Made by a program: the position numbers and the translations under genes. 37,162 bases of DNA from Acidobacteriaceae bacterium (GTDB lineage Bacteria; Acidobacteriota; Terriglobia; Bryobacterales; Bryobacteraceae): contig JAFATG010000207.1 of the NCBI GenBank assembly GCA_019244055.1, positions 1-37,162 of the forward strand, read 5' to 3'. The notes under the pieces are model-generated. The model was not told where the DNA came from. It saw only the letters and a list, made by a program, of their open reading frames with translations, and made no database searches. This document shows positions 16,409 through 25,443 of this stretch, in pieces (position 1 is the first letter of the stretch; every line of letters starts with the position of its first letter).

Positions 16409-17413
16409 ATGCAGGTATTCGAACTGACCCGAAAACTCATCGATATCGAATCCATTACGCCCAACGAGCGCGAGATCGGCACTTTCTTGTGGCATCACCT
16501 GCAGCGGCTCGCCGCTACCTTCGACGGTATCGCCGAGAAGATGCCGGTGGAACCGGATCGCGACAATGTGTTTATCCGCTTCGGCGATCCGGTAGTTGTG
16601 CTCTCGACGCATATGGACACTGTGCCGCCGTTCATCCCATCGGGCGAAGACGAAATACATATATGGGGCCGCGGGGCTTGCGATACGAAGGGGATCATCG
16701 CGGCCATGATAACCGCAGCCGAAGAAATGCTCCAGAGTGGGAGGCGCAATTTCGGTTTGCTGTTTGTTGTCGGCGAGGAGCGCAACAGCGCCGGCGCATT
16801 AGCTGCTGCTCAGAATCCCCGCGGAAGCAAGTTCCTGGTTAACGGAGAGCCGACGGAAAACAAGCTGGCCCTCGGATCGAAAGGCGCTCTGCGTTACGAA
16901 ATCGTCGCGGAAGGCCGCATGGCCCACTCCGCCTACCCTGAACTGGGGGAATCGGCCATTGAGAAACTTCTCAATGCGTTGGAGCGCTTGCGACGAATCG
17001 AACTCCCCGTAGACTCGGTTTTAGGCCCGAGCACGCTCAATATAGGAACAATCCGCGGGGGTCGAGCGCCTAACATCATTCCCGATCAGGCGCAGGCGGA
17101 GGTATTCATCCGCGTCGTCGGCGATGTGACAGAGCTTCGCCGAACCGTAGCGGATGCGGTTGCGCCCGATGCGGTTGCCAATGAAATTCTTTTTATTCCG
17201 GCGGTGCGCTTGGGATCGTTGAACGGATTCACCAGCACCACCGTCGCCTTTACCACCGACATTCCGGCCTTTAGTGGCACTTGGGGGCAGCCGTTCCTGA
17301 TCGGCCCAGGAAGCATTCACGTTGCTCATACCACCGAGGAACGTATCCCGAAAGATCAGCTTTTGGAAGCGGTCAGCATCTACAAGGAAATGGCCGGGCG
17401 GCTGGCGAACTGA
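16409..17413 (+). CDS. M20-family deacylase, probable DapE
   Basis: A 334-residue dinuclear zinc amidohydrolase. The metal ligands and catalytic pair are visible: STHMDTVPP (His68, Asp70), GRGACDTKG (Asp92), GEERNSAG (Glu123 and Glu124) and a C-terminal His in SIHVAHTTEE. The lid domain spans about residues 155-270. Because it heads an operon of asd, lysC, dapB, dapA and dapD, and DapD makes the N-succinyl intermediate, the likely reaction is N-succinyl-LL-diaminopimelate desuccinylation. It is shorter than classical DapE (about 375 residues) and other M20 relatives (LysK, ArgE) look alike, so the specificity comes mostly from context. Confidence 0.8.
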   Translation: MQVFELTRKLIDIESITPNEREIGTFLWHHLQRLAATFDGIAEKMPVEPDRDNVFIRFGDPVVVLSTHMDTVPPFIPSGEDEIHIWGRGACDTKGIIAAMITAAEEMLQSGRRNFGLLFVVGEERNSAGALAAAQNPRGSKFLVNGEPTENKLALGSKGALRYEIVAEGRMAHSAYPELGESAIEKLLNALERLRRIELPVDSVLGPSTLNIGTIRGGRAPNIIPDQAQAEVFIRVVGDVTELRRTVADAVAPDAVANEILFIPAVRLGSLNGFTSTTVAFTTDIPAFSGTWGQPFLIGPGSIHVAHTTEERIPKDQLLEAVSIYKEMAGRLAN

Positions 17414-17442
17414 ACACCCGCGTTTTGGTTGGGGTTGAATTT

Positions 17443-18489
17443 ATGCGAAGTATCGAAGTAGGCATTCTAGGCGGAACTGGCGTGGTAGGCCAGCAGTTCA
17501 TCCGCTTTCTGCAGGGACATCCGTGGTTCAAGCTGACGTGGCTGGGCGCGAGCGATCGGTCTGCAGGAAAAAAACTGCGAGATGCGACCCCTTGGCGCTT
17601 GGACGGCGAGATGCCTTTGAGCGCGGCAGAGATCGTCGTTTCGGAATCCAAGCCACGGAACGCGCCGCGTCTCGTATTCTCGGCCATGGACGCATCCATA
17701 GCCACTGAGATAGAGCGCGAATTCGCCCAGGCCGGTCATTGTGTGGTTTCCAATTCGCGCAATCACCGGATGGAGCCTGATGTTCCGCTGATTGTGCCAG
17801 AAGTTAATCCTTCGCACCTGTCCGTGATTCCACTCCAGCAGAAGAATCGCGGCTGGAAGGGGATGATTGTTACGAATCCGAATTGTTCCACTGTGACCCT
17901 TACGATGGCGCTCGCGCCGCTCGCCGGTTTCGGCATTCAGCGGATCATTGTGGCCACGATGCAGGCGGTCTCCGGCGCTGGTTATCCGGGCGTCGCGTCC
18001 ATGGATATTCTGGCGAACGTCCTGCCGTTCATCGGCTCGGAAGAAGAGAAGATGCAGCAGGAGACACAAAAAATTCTCGGTTCGGTCGACGGTGGTCAAT
18101 TCCGGCCACTTCACGCTCGTGTCAGCGCTCACTGCCATCGTGTGGCCGTGGTGGACGGACATACCGTCGCGACATCCGTCGAACTCTCGTCTAAACCGCG
18201 TCCATCTGACGTACAAGCTGCCATCGAGACCTTTCGCGCAGTGCCTCAGGATCGTAAGCTGCCCAGCGCTCCCCCTCACCCGCTTGTCTACATGCCGCAG
18301 CAGGACCGCCCGCAACCTCGCCGAGATGCCGCGCGGGAGAACGGAATGTCCGTCTTTGTCGGCCGTGTCCGAGAATGCCCGGTACTTGATATCAAGTTTG
18401 TGGCCTGTGGTCACAACACTATTCGAGGGGCTGCGGGGGCTGCCGTGTTGAATGCGGAGCTGATGGCCTCCGAAGGGCTGTTCGATTGA
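17443..18489 (+). CDS. asd: Aspartate-semialdehyde dehydrogenase
   Basis: A 348-residue NADPH-dependent dehydrogenase that converts aspartyl phosphate to aspartate semialdehyde. Nucleotide-binding loop GILGGTGVVGQQF (about residues 7-19), active cysteine in TNPNCSTVTLTMAL (Cys148) and base histidine in VVDGH (about His240). The NPNCSTVTLTMALAPL text is of the archaeal/fungal-type ASADH subfamily rather than the E. coli type. The ATG at 17443 is chosen because the glycine loop must lie close to the N-terminus; longer starts would fall inside the preceding gene. Gap to the M20 gene is 29 bases, to lysC four. Confidence 0.93.
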   Translation: MRSIEVGILGGTGVVGQQFIRFLQGHPWFKLTWLGASDRSAGKKLRDATPWRLDGEMPLSAAEIVVSESKPRNAPRLVFSAMDASIATEIEREFAQAGHCVVSNSRNHRMEPDVPLIVPEVNPSHLSVIPLQQKNRGWKGMIVTNPNCSTVTLTMALAPLAGFGIQRIIVATMQAVSGAGYPGVASMDILANVLPFIGSEEEKMQQETQKILGSVDGGQFRPLHARVSAHCHRVAVVDGHTVATSVELSSKPRPSDVQAAIETFRAVPQDRKLPSAPPHPLVYMPQQDRPQPRRDAARENGMSVFVGRVRECPVLDIKFVACGHNTIRGAAGAAVLNAELMASEGLFD

Positions 18490-18493
18490 TTCC

Positions 18494-19861
18494 ATGATCG
18501 TGATGAAGTTCGGCGGCACGTCCGTCGAATCGCAGGAAGCGATCGTACGTGTTACCGAGATCGTCCGCAGCTACCAGCGGAAGCATCCCATCGTCGTTGT
18601 TTCCGCCATGGGCAAAACAACGAATAAGCTGCTGGAAGCTGCTGTTGAGGCTGGGGCGGGCCGGCGTGAGCAGGCCCTTGTCATTGTCGATCAACTCCGG
18701 GCGCATCACCTCGTTCACGGGTTGCCGCTCGCGGGGGCCGCTTCCGCCGAACTGGATCGTTTCATTCGCACGCATTTCGAATGGCTCGATGACCTCGTGA
18801 AGGGTCTTGCCGTGGTAGGAGAACTGTCGCCTCGTTCCATGGATGCGATTGCCAGCGTAGGGGAGCGCCTATCAAGCCTGGTCGTGACATTTGCGCTTCG
18901 CGCCGCCGGCATTCCGGCACAGCACGTGGATTCCCGGCGAGTCATCTTGACCGACGACCGTTTCACACAAGCTCAGCCATTACTCGAAGAAACCTACCTG
19001 CTGTTGAAGGAGAACGTCCGGTGCCTGGCCGAAACGTCAGTCGTGGTGATGGGCGGCTTCATGGGCGCTACCAAGGACGGGCATACGACCACTCTGGGGC
19101 GCGGCGGCTCTGATTATTCTGCATCCATTGTCGGCGCCGGCATTGATGCCGAGGAAATTCAGATTTGGACCGACGTGGACGGGATGCTCACTGCCGATCC
19201 GCGCATCATTCCCGATGGACATCGCGTAAAAAGCATCTCGTTCGCGGAGGCAGCCGAGATGGCCTATTTCGGAGCGAAGGTTCTTCATCCCGCAACTGTT
19301 CTGCCAGCTGTCGAGAAAAACATCCCGGTTCTGATCCTGAATTCCCGGCGGCCCGAAGTGGGAGGCACACGTATCACTCCCGACGCCGTAGACTGCCGCA
19401 ACGCCGTCAAATCGATCTCCTGCAAACGCGGGATTACGATTCTGAACATCCGTTCCACGCGCATGCTTATGGCACATGGCTTTCTGCGCCGCATCTTTGA
19501 GCTATTCGATCGCTATGCCACGAGTGTCGACATGCTTTCTACTTCGGAGGTCAGCGTCTCGCTCACGGTGGATAATCAGGAGAACCTGCCCCTTATCTGC
19601 GAGGAGCTGCGCCATTTCGCTGACGTGAGCGTCGAGCATGAGCAGGCTATCGTCTGCCTGATAGGCGAAAATATTCGTCATACGCCCGGTATCGCCGGCC
19701 GAGCGTTTCAGGTTCTTCACACGACAAATATCCGCATGATCTCGCAAGGCGCTTCGCGGCTGAACCTCGGCTTCGTCATCGCCGATGCCGATCTCGAGCC
19801 TGCCGTTTTCGCCCTGCATGAGGAGTTCTTTTCCGAACTCGATCCCGCGGTTTTCGACTGA
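18494..19861 (+). CDS. lysC: Aspartate kinase
   Basis: A 455-residue monofunctional kinase making aspartyl phosphate, the entry to lysine, threonine and methionine synthesis. The N-terminal signature MKFGGTSV begins at residue 4; the kinase core has SVGERLSS and GRGGSDYSA; two C-terminal ACT domains occupy about residues 300-455 (GITILNIRSTRMLMAHGF, then IVCLIGENIRHTPGIAGRAF), which in related enzymes bind lysine as feedback inhibitor. Length and domain order match the E. coli LysC type. Starts four bases after asd, with no separate promoter space. Confidence 0.95.
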   Translation: MIVMKFGGTSVESQEAIVRVTEIVRSYQRKHPIVVVSAMGKTTNKLLEAAVEAGAGRREQALVIVDQLRAHHLVHGLPLAGAASAELDRFIRTHFEWLDDLVKGLAVVGELSPRSMDAIASVGERLSSLVVTFALRAAGIPAQHVDSRRVILTDDRFTQAQPLLEETYLLLKENVRCLAETSVVVMGGFMGATKDGHTTTLGRGGSDYSASIVGAGIDAEEIQIWTDVDGMLTADPRIIPDGHRVKSISFAEAAEMAYFGAKVLHPATVLPAVEKNIPVLILNSRRPEVGGTRITPDAVDCRNAVKSISCKRGITILNIRSTRMLMAHGFLRRIFELFDRYATSVDMLSTSEVSVSLTVDNQENLPLICEELRHFADVSVEHEQAIVCLIGENIRHTPGIAGRAFQVLHTTNIRMISQGASRLNLGFVIADADLEPAVFALHEEFFSELDPAVFD

Positions 19862-19885
19862 CGAGAGAGGTATTCAATAGGAAAC

Positions 19886-20602
19886 GTGCAGGCTTCCGCT
19901 CAACTGGCGCTAATTGGTCACGGCAAGATGGGCCGTATGATCGAGCAGCTTGCGCCCCACTACGGATTTGAGCTGGCGTTTGCCCTCGATCATTCGAGTA
20001 ACCCTGGCGGCTCCGGCATCACCCCTGGTTGCTTCCGAGGCATAGACGTCGCGATTGAATTTTCAAATCCCGAAGCGGCTGTTACCAATCTCGAGCGGTT
20101 GGCTGCTGCCCGCGTCCAGACCGTTTGCGGGACAACCGGGTGGTATGACAGGCTCGAAAAGGTGAGTGCCGCCATTACTGCTGCCGGCACTGGTCTCGTA
20201 TGGAGTCCAAATTTCTCGATCGGTGTTGCTGTTTTTCGCAAACTGGCCGGCCTGGCCGCGGAGCTCCTTGGGCCGGAGCAGGAATACGGTGCCTGGGCGT
20301 GGGAAATCCATCACGACACGAAGAAGGATGATCCTTCCGGGACACTACTCCAGCTCGTAAATACTATGCGTGAAAGCGGCTACTCCAGGCCGATCAGTGT
20401 GAGCTCGAATCGCGCCGGCAAACATCCCGGTACGCATGAGATTGGCTTCGACTCGGGCGCTGATACGATTACTTTGCGCCATGCTGCGCGAAGCCGCGAA
20501 GGTTTCGCCCGAGGCGCCTTAAGAGCGGCGAGTTGGGTTCTGGGCCGCCGCGGCGTCTATACGTTTGACGATGTTCTGTTCGGTCCTCATCGTAATTCTT
20601 GA
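19886..20602 (+). CDS. dapB: 4-hydroxy-tetrahydrodipicolinate reductase DapB
   Basis: A 238-residue NAD(P)H-dependent reductase of the diaminopimelate pathway. Nucleotide loop LIGHGKMGRMI (residues 9-19), CGTTGW (about 77-82), SPNFSIGVAVF and the catalytic stretch EIHHDTKKDDPSGTLL (two histidines and lysine) are as expected. Initiation is at GTG 19886, placed by an AGGAAAC site directly upstream and by the need for a short lead before the glycine loop. The gap to lysC is 24 bases. The protein is somewhat shorter than E. coli DapB (273) but has all motifs. Confidence 0.93.
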   Translation: MQASAQLALIGHGKMGRMIEQLAPHYGFELAFALDHSSNPGGSGITPGCFRGIDVAIEFSNPEAAVTNLERLAAARVQTVCGTTGWYDRLEKVSAAITAAGTGLVWSPNFSIGVAVFRKLAGLAAELLGPEQEYGAWAWEIHHDTKKDDPSGTLLQLVNTMRESGYSRPISVSSNRAGKHPGTHEIGFDSGADTITLRHAARSREGFARGALRAASWVLGRRGVYTFDDVLFGPHRNS

Positions 20603-20623
20603 ATGCGCCCTTTGGGAGGAAGT

Positions 20624-21514
20624 ATGTTCACTGGCTGCGGAACTGCCCTGGTAACTCCATTTCGCGCCGACTTGTCCCTTGATGAGGCGGCGCACCGCGT
20701 TCTCGTCCGGCGCCAGATTGATGCGGGCATTGATTTCCTCTGCCCGTGTGGAACCACTGGCGAGAGTCCCACACTGACCCGCGACGAGCATCTTCGGGTA
20801 GTAGAGATCACCGTTGAGGAAGCGAAGGGCCGCGCTCCTGTTCTGGCGGGCGCTGGCGGTTACAACACCCGGGAAGTGATTGAGCTGATCGCCGATTTGA
20901 ACCATCTCGGCGTCTCCGGCATTCTCTCTGTCACGCCGTACTACAACAAGCCAACCCAGGAAGGCTTGTATGAACACTTCAAAGCCATAGCCGAATCCAC
21001 TTCACTGCCCATCGTTGTGTATAGCGTTCAACCTCGGACGGCAGTGAACGTTGAGCCAGCTACCTTGGAGCGTCTGGCCACCATTCCCAACATTGTCGGC
21101 GTCAAGGAAGCGTCCGGCAATATTTCACAAATGGCCAGCATCCTCGCGAGAGTGCCGGAGTCATTTGTTGTCCTGTCCGGCGACGACTCCGTTACGCTGC
21201 CTCTGATGGCCTTAGGTGGTCGCGGTGTCATTTCGGTTGTGTCCAACGAGATTCCCGCCGAGTTCGCTCAGCTTACACGCCTTGGTCTCGAAGGAAATTT
21301 CGCCCGGGCACGACAGCTTCAGCGCAAGTACCAGTCCCTCATGGAGATCAATTTTGTCGAGACCAGTCCCGGACCCGTCAAGTTCGCGTTGGCGCGCATG
21401 GGATTGATCGAGCCCGTCTGGCGGCTCCCGATCGTGCCACCCCAGCCCTCGTCACAGCAAAGAATTGAAGCCGTACTGGAATCGCTCGGGCTGCTCTCCG
21501 GAGTTCGCGCTTGA
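20624..21514 (+). CDS. dapA: 4-hydroxy-tetrahydrodipicolinate synthase DapA
   Basis: A 296-residue TIM-barrel aldolase condensing pyruvate with aspartate semialdehyde. Numbering matches the E. coli enzyme: Thr44-Thr45 in CGTTGE, Tyr107 in TPYYNKP, Tyr133 and Arg138 in YSVQPRT, Schiff-base Lys161 in GVKEASGN. The segment normally read NVPxR is SVQPR here, a mild variation near the active site. Start ATG 20624 follows a strong GGGAGGAAG site; an in-frame ATG seven codons upstream precedes that site and is less likely. It overlaps dapD by four bases. Confidence 0.95.
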   Translation: MFTGCGTALVTPFRADLSLDEAAHRVLVRRQIDAGIDFLCPCGTTGESPTLTRDEHLRVVEITVEEAKGRAPVLAGAGGYNTREVIELIADLNHLGVSGILSVTPYYNKPTQEGLYEHFKAIAESTSLPIVVYSVQPRTAVNVEPATLERLATIPNIVGVKEASGNISQMASILARVPESFVVLSGDDSVTLPLMALGGRGVISVVSNEIPAEFAQLTRLGLEGNFARARQLQRKYQSLMEINFVETSPGPVKFALARMGLIEPVWRLPIVPPQPSSQQRIEAVLESLGLLSGVRA

Positions 21515-22374
21515 ACAGCTCATCGGACATCGCTGAGCTCCGGCTCAGTATTGAAGAGCTTTACGATGAAAACTCCGGTTCTTATTCAGAAGAAGATCAG
21601 CGTTTGTTCTTTGATTTTCGCGACCTGCTGAATCGCGGTGTCGTGCGCTCCGCCGAACCCGATGCCGTGGAGGTTAGCGGATGGCGCGCGAATAGTTGGG
21701 TAAAGAAGGGGATTCTGCTCGGCTTTCGAATGGGAAACGTGATCGAGATGTCCGCTCCGGGCAGCCCCGCCCCATTCTTCGATAAATCCACGTACCCACT
21801 GAAGCAATTCACCCTGGACGACAAAATTCGGATTGTGCCCGGCGGTTCCAGCATTCGCGACGGCTGCTACGTCGGCCGGGGCGTCACCTGCATGCCGCCT
21901 GTATTTGTCAACGCGGGTGCTTATGTGGATGACGGAACCATGGTCGATTCGCACGCTCTCATTGGAAGTTGCGCCCAGATAGGACGTAACTGCCACATCT
22001 CCGCTGCCTCCCAGATCGGCGGCGTTCTGGAGCCTGTGGGTGCCATCCCGGTAATTATTGAAGATGAAGTTCTAATCGGCGGGAACTGCGGCGTGTATGA
22101 AGGAACTGTCGTGAAGCGCGGTGCGGTGCTGGGCAGTGGAACTATCCTGAATCGATCCACGCCGGTATACGACCTGGTTCGCAACATGATTCATCGCGCT
22201 ACTGCGGAGACACCGCTTATCGTTCCTGAGCAGGCTGTTGTAGTCGCAGGCGCCCGTCGTGTGGCATCAGGCCCCGGTGTTGATTGGGGTATCTCGCTTT
22301 ACACCCCAGTGATCGTCAAGTATCGCGATGCCGGTACGGAAGCGAAGATTCAGCTAGAGGATCTTTTGCGGTGA
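21511..22374 (+). CDS. dapD: Tetrahydrodipicolinate N-succinyltransferase DapD
   Basis: A 287-residue left-handed beta-helix acyltransferase. After an alpha-helical N-terminal domain the hexapeptide-repeat coil runs from about residue 110 to 220 (PGGSSIRDGCYVGRGVTCMP, GAYVDDGTMVDSHALIGSCA, GVLEPVGAIPVIIEDEVLIG), the DapD arrangement. It transfers succinyl from succinyl-CoA, committing the cell to the succinylase branch. The start is TTG, overlapping the dapA stop as TTGA, so translation is coupled. It is the last gene of the operon; no hairpin terminator is visible directly after it. Confidence 0.94.
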   Translation: MNSSSDIAELRLSIEELYDENSGSYSEEDQRLFFDFRDLLNRGVVRSAEPDAVEVSGWRANSWVKKGILLGFRMGNVIEMSAPGSPAPFFDKSTYPLKQFTLDDKIRIVPGGSSIRDGCYVGRGVTCMPPVFVNAGAYVDDGTMVDSHALIGSCAQIGRNCHISAASQIGGVLEPVGAIPVIIEDEVLIGGNCGVYEGTVVKRGAVLGSGTILNRSTPVYDLVRNMIHRATAETPLIVPEQAVVVAGARRVASGPGVDWGISLYTPVIVKYRDAGTEAKIQLEDLLR

Positions 22375-22705
22375 GTGACAAAGCAGGCCGCTGCTGATGT
22401 TACTCAATTCTCAAAAATGGCAATCATCGGGCGGACTGTATGGACACGTGCATCAGGCCTACGTTGATCAAGAGAAATGGGCCGGATACAGGTGTTCAAT
22501 AACGCACAGTCGATTTCGCAACCGGAGATGAAACCGCACACGGCTGTCCAGTAGCATAAGCTCGAAATCATTGATCGAGGTTCATTCGAGCAGCAAAGTG
22601 CAAGCTTTTCGATGAAATAGCCCGCGTCGGTACTCTTTCGACTCCTTGGTCCCAGATTTGCAAGACCAAGGCCAACTGTCGTTCGGGTGCAAGATGAGGG
22701 GCAAC
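22375..22705. other. Intergenic region between dapD and permease copy 2
   Basis: About 330 bases without a supported gene. A 7-base inverted repeat, GCTCGAA at 22560-22566 with TTCGAGC at 22585-22591, has an 18-base loop and no T-run, so it is not a convincing terminator; it might be a regulator site for the permease gene. No PadR gene or palindrome like those near the other two permeases is present. Confidence 0.4.
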
Positions 22706-25123
22706 ATGGCAGCTACATTTCAGGATCTTCGCTTTGCCGTGCGCATGTTGCGCAAGTCCCCCAGTTTCACTGTCGCTGCCGTTGTGACCCTGGTATGTGC
22801 GATCGGCGCAAATGCCGTGGTTTTCGGCGCATTCAACGCGCTAATCCTGCGCCCACTGAATGTGCCACGCGCGGAAAGCCTGTACGAGCTCGGCCGTACG
22901 AGTGGCGACAACGAGTCCTATCCGAGCTATCTCGATCTGCGGGACCGGAACCGCAGTTTTGACGGACTCGCAGCTAACGCGTTTTCTCAGGCAGGTCTCG
23001 ATATTGGCGAAGGCCCAGTGCACGTGTGGGGGTACAACACGAGCGGCAACTACTTCGATGTATTAGGCGTTCAGCCATACCTTGGCCGGTTCTTCCACGC
23101 CTCCGATGAGCATGGCCCGGATAGCGCCCCCTACCTCGTGCTTAGCTATGCGTTTTGGGATACTCATTTTCACGGTGATCATGATGTCGTGGGCCGCAAA
23201 GTGCGGCTCGATAAACGTCCGTTTACGATCATCGGCGTAGCACCGCCAGGGTTCCACGGAATTTTCGTGGCTTTCTCGCCCGACTACTTTGTACCGATGG
23301 TCATGGGAGGGCAGGATCTCCTCCAAGCACGTGGAAACCGCTGGATCGACGACGTTATCGGCCACCTGCGGGCGGGGGTCACTCTCGCGCAGGCTACGGC
23401 CGATCTGAACTCGATAGGCTCGTATCTGCAAAAGACCTATCCAAAGGAAGAGAGCCAAGCGACGTTCGGGTTGGGACATCCAGGTCTGGGGGACTTGTTT
23501 AATGGCGCGATACGTGCGTTCCTCACGGGACTGACGTTGCTGGCCGGATTAATTCTGCTTGCCGCATGTGCCAATCTGGGCAGCTTGTTTGCGGCACGCG
23601 CTGCCGACCGTTCGCGCGAACTTGCCTTGCGGATGGCGCTCGGAGCGCGCCGCCTCCGTGTCTCCCGCCTGCTCTTGACCGAAGCCCTGGTGATTTCGCT
23701 TTTCGGAGGCGCTTTGGGACTCTGGGCGAGCATAATGCTGTTACAAGCGTTGAGCACTTGGCAACCGTTTCCTGAATTTCCACTAAATGCGCCTGTAACG
23801 CCCGATGCTCACGTTTACGCGGTCGCCCTCATATTTGCGGCGAGCAGCGGGTTCCTTTCGGGCGCAATCCCAGTAAGACAAGTGCTGCGCACCGATCCCT
23901 ACGAGATCGTCAAATCGGGATCGCGGTCTACTGCGGAGCGGCAGATTACTGCACGTGACGTTTTACTGGGTGCGCAAATTGCAATTTGTGCCGTACTGGT
24001 GACTTCGTCCATCGTTGCCGTTCGTGGATTGGTCCGGTCGCTCCACAGCGATTTAGGTGTCGAGCCACAGAATGCCCTGCTGGTGCGTACCGATTTGGGG
24101 GCGGCAGGTTACAACCAAAATAGAGTGCCGGCGATGCAAGAACGAATGATCGAGACCATGGCGGCTATTCCCGGGGTGAACTCCGTGGGATTGGTTGGTG
24201 AATATCCACCGCTGCATATGGGCTGGAATAATAGGAATGTCTTTACCGATAACACCTCAGATTTCAGACCGTCGAATGCAGCCGCGATTGCCGTCATCTA
24301 TAGCGTGTCGCCCGAATACTTTCGTGCAGCCGGCACCAGATTATTGGCGGGGAGAACCTTCACGCTACACGACAATACAAACTCGCCGCGGGTCGCGATA
24401 GTGAATCGGGAGTTTGGTCACAAAATTTTTGGCTCCGAGACCCAGGCGATCGGCCAGTATTACAAGGCAGCAGATGGAACCCGCATTCAAGTTGTAGGTA
24501 TCGTTGAACAGGGCAAATACACGGCCAACCTGGCTGAACATCCACAAGCCGCCACGTTTGTTCCCATTCTGCAGGCGCCTTCGAACGACTCATGGCTCGT
24601 GGTCCGCTCGAATCGCAACGCACAGCAACTCGCGGCGGCGATTAAGAAAAAGCTGCGGGACTTGGATGCGGAACTGCCCTGTTTTATCCAAACCTGGAAT
24701 CAAGAGATGAGAGGAGCCCTCTTTGCACCGCGCATGGCGGCTCTGTCATTAGGTGTACTGGGCATGATGGGCGGCGCCCTCCTGTCGGTAATCGGAATAC
24801 TTGGAGTGGCTGCTTACTCGGTGAGCAAGCGCAAGAAGGAGCTGGGGATTCGTATTGCGCTCGGTGCAAAGCCCAAGGAGGTGTTACAGGCAGCATTGGG
24901 ACGCGCGCTCAAACTGCTGACGGTCGGTTCCTTAGCGGGACTGCTGATCGGAATGCTGGCGAGCCGGCTCCTGGCCTCGGTCGTGTATGAGGCAACGCCG
25001 CGCGACCCGTTAGTGTTGAGTGCGGTTGTACTAACCATGACACTGGTCGCTCTGCTGGCAACGTGGATTCCGGCGCAACAGGCACTCGCTATTGACCCTA
25101 TGGCACTCCTGCGCGACGAGTGA
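22706..25123 (+). CDS. Orphan MacB/FtsX-like permease, copy 2 (no prefix domain)
   Basis: An 805-residue membrane protein of the same superfamily as the permeases at 8506 and 27869. It begins directly with the first FtsX module (ATFQDLRFAVRMLRKSPSFT, then the helix at about residues 20-42), lacking the cytoplasmic prefix domain. Two periplasmic cores and two FtsX blocks follow (AARAADRSRELALRMALGAR near 310; SVSKRKKELGIRIALGAK near 710), ending AIDPMALLRDE. The ATG at 22706 has GAGGGG four bases upstream; in-frame ATGs at 22646 and 22694 are less well placed. No ATPase or regulator is adjacent. Transport substrate unknown. Confidence 0.83.
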   Translation: MAATFQDLRFAVRMLRKSPSFTVAAVVTLVCAIGANAVVFGAFNALILRPLNVPRAESLYELGRTSGDNESYPSYLDLRDRNRSFDGLAANAFSQAGLDIGEGPVHVWGYNTSGNYFDVLGVQPYLGRFFHASDEHGPDSAPYLVLSYAFWDTHFHGDHDVVGRKVRLDKRPFTIIGVAPPGFHGIFVAFSPDYFVPMVMGGQDLLQARGNRWIDDVIGHLRAGVTLAQATADLNSIGSYLQKTYPKEESQATFGLGHPGLGDLFNGAIRAFLTGLTLLAGLILLAACANLGSLFAARAADRSRELALRMALGARRLRVSRLLLTEALVISLFGGALGLWASIMLLQALSTWQPFPEFPLNAPVTPDAHVYAVALIFAASSGFLSGAIPVRQVLRTDPYEIVKSGSRSTAERQITARDVLLGAQIAICAVLVTSSIVAVRGLVRSLHSDLGVEPQNALLVRTDLGAAGYNQNRVPAMQERMIETMAAIPGVNSVGLVGEYPPLHMGWNNRNVFTDNTSDFRPSNAAAIAVIYSVSPEYFRAAGTRLLAGRTFTLHDNTNSPRVAIVNREFGHKIFGSETQAIGQYYKAADGTRIQVVGIVEQGKYTANLAEHPQAATFVPILQAPSNDSWLVVRSNRNAQQLAAAIKKKLRDLDAELPCFIQTWNQEMRGALFAPRMAALSLGVLGMMGGALLSVIGILGVAAYSVSKRKKELGIRIALGAKPKEVLQAALGRALKLLTVGSLAGLLIGMLASRLLASVVYEATPRDPLVLSAVVLTMTLVALLATWIPAQQALAIDPMALLRDE

Positions 25124-25145
25124 ACCACTACGTTCAAATAAAATA

Positions 25146-25173
25146 GCCGGCCCCTGTGACGGCAGAGGCCGGC
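25146..25173 (+). terminator. Hairpin after permease copy 2
   Basis: GCCGGCC at 25146-25152 pairs with GGCCGGC at 25167-25173; after one mismatch a further CTG/CAG pairing extends the stem. It lies 22 bases after the permease stop codon. A short T-rich stretch (ATCTTCT) follows instead of a full T-run, so termination is likely but may be imperfect. Confidence 0.55.
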
Positions 25174-25405
25174 ATCTTCTGTGGGATCGTTAAGTCTTAC
25201 TCAACGAAAGCTTATTAGATTTTCGTCGATAAAACACCTCCAAAATTGGATCGCTGTTGAGCCCACAGCAATCCACCTCCGATTTCGGGAAACGACGCTA
25301 AGAGCACCGTTTGCCAGCCTTCCCCGACCTGTTTCTACCTCATTAGTAAACCGGAATCTGCTTCCAAAACAACCTATCTTTCGGGTGGTGTGCCCAGGTG
25401 CGACG

Positions 25406-25411
25406 TATAAT
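25406..25411 (+). promoter_or_regulatory. -10 box upstream of the histidine kinase gene
   Basis: A perfect TATAAT lies 33 bases before the GTG start, giving a leader of about 26 bases with a GGGG-type ribosome site. No good -35 hexamer is visible 16-18 bases upstream, which may mean activation by a regulator. The remaining bases between the hairpin at 25146-25173 and here show nothing else recognisable. Confidence 0.4.
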
Positions 25412-25443
25412 TCAAAGCAAACGGCGGCAACGGGGTATAAAAC

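Noticed and set aside
16300-16842. 180-residue plus-strand frame overlapping the M20 gene
   Set aside because: Arg/His-rich shadow of the M20 coding frame without any family feature.
22560-22591. Inverted repeat considered as the terminator of the lysine operon
   Set aside because: It lies almost 190 bases after dapD, has an 18-base loop and no following T-run.
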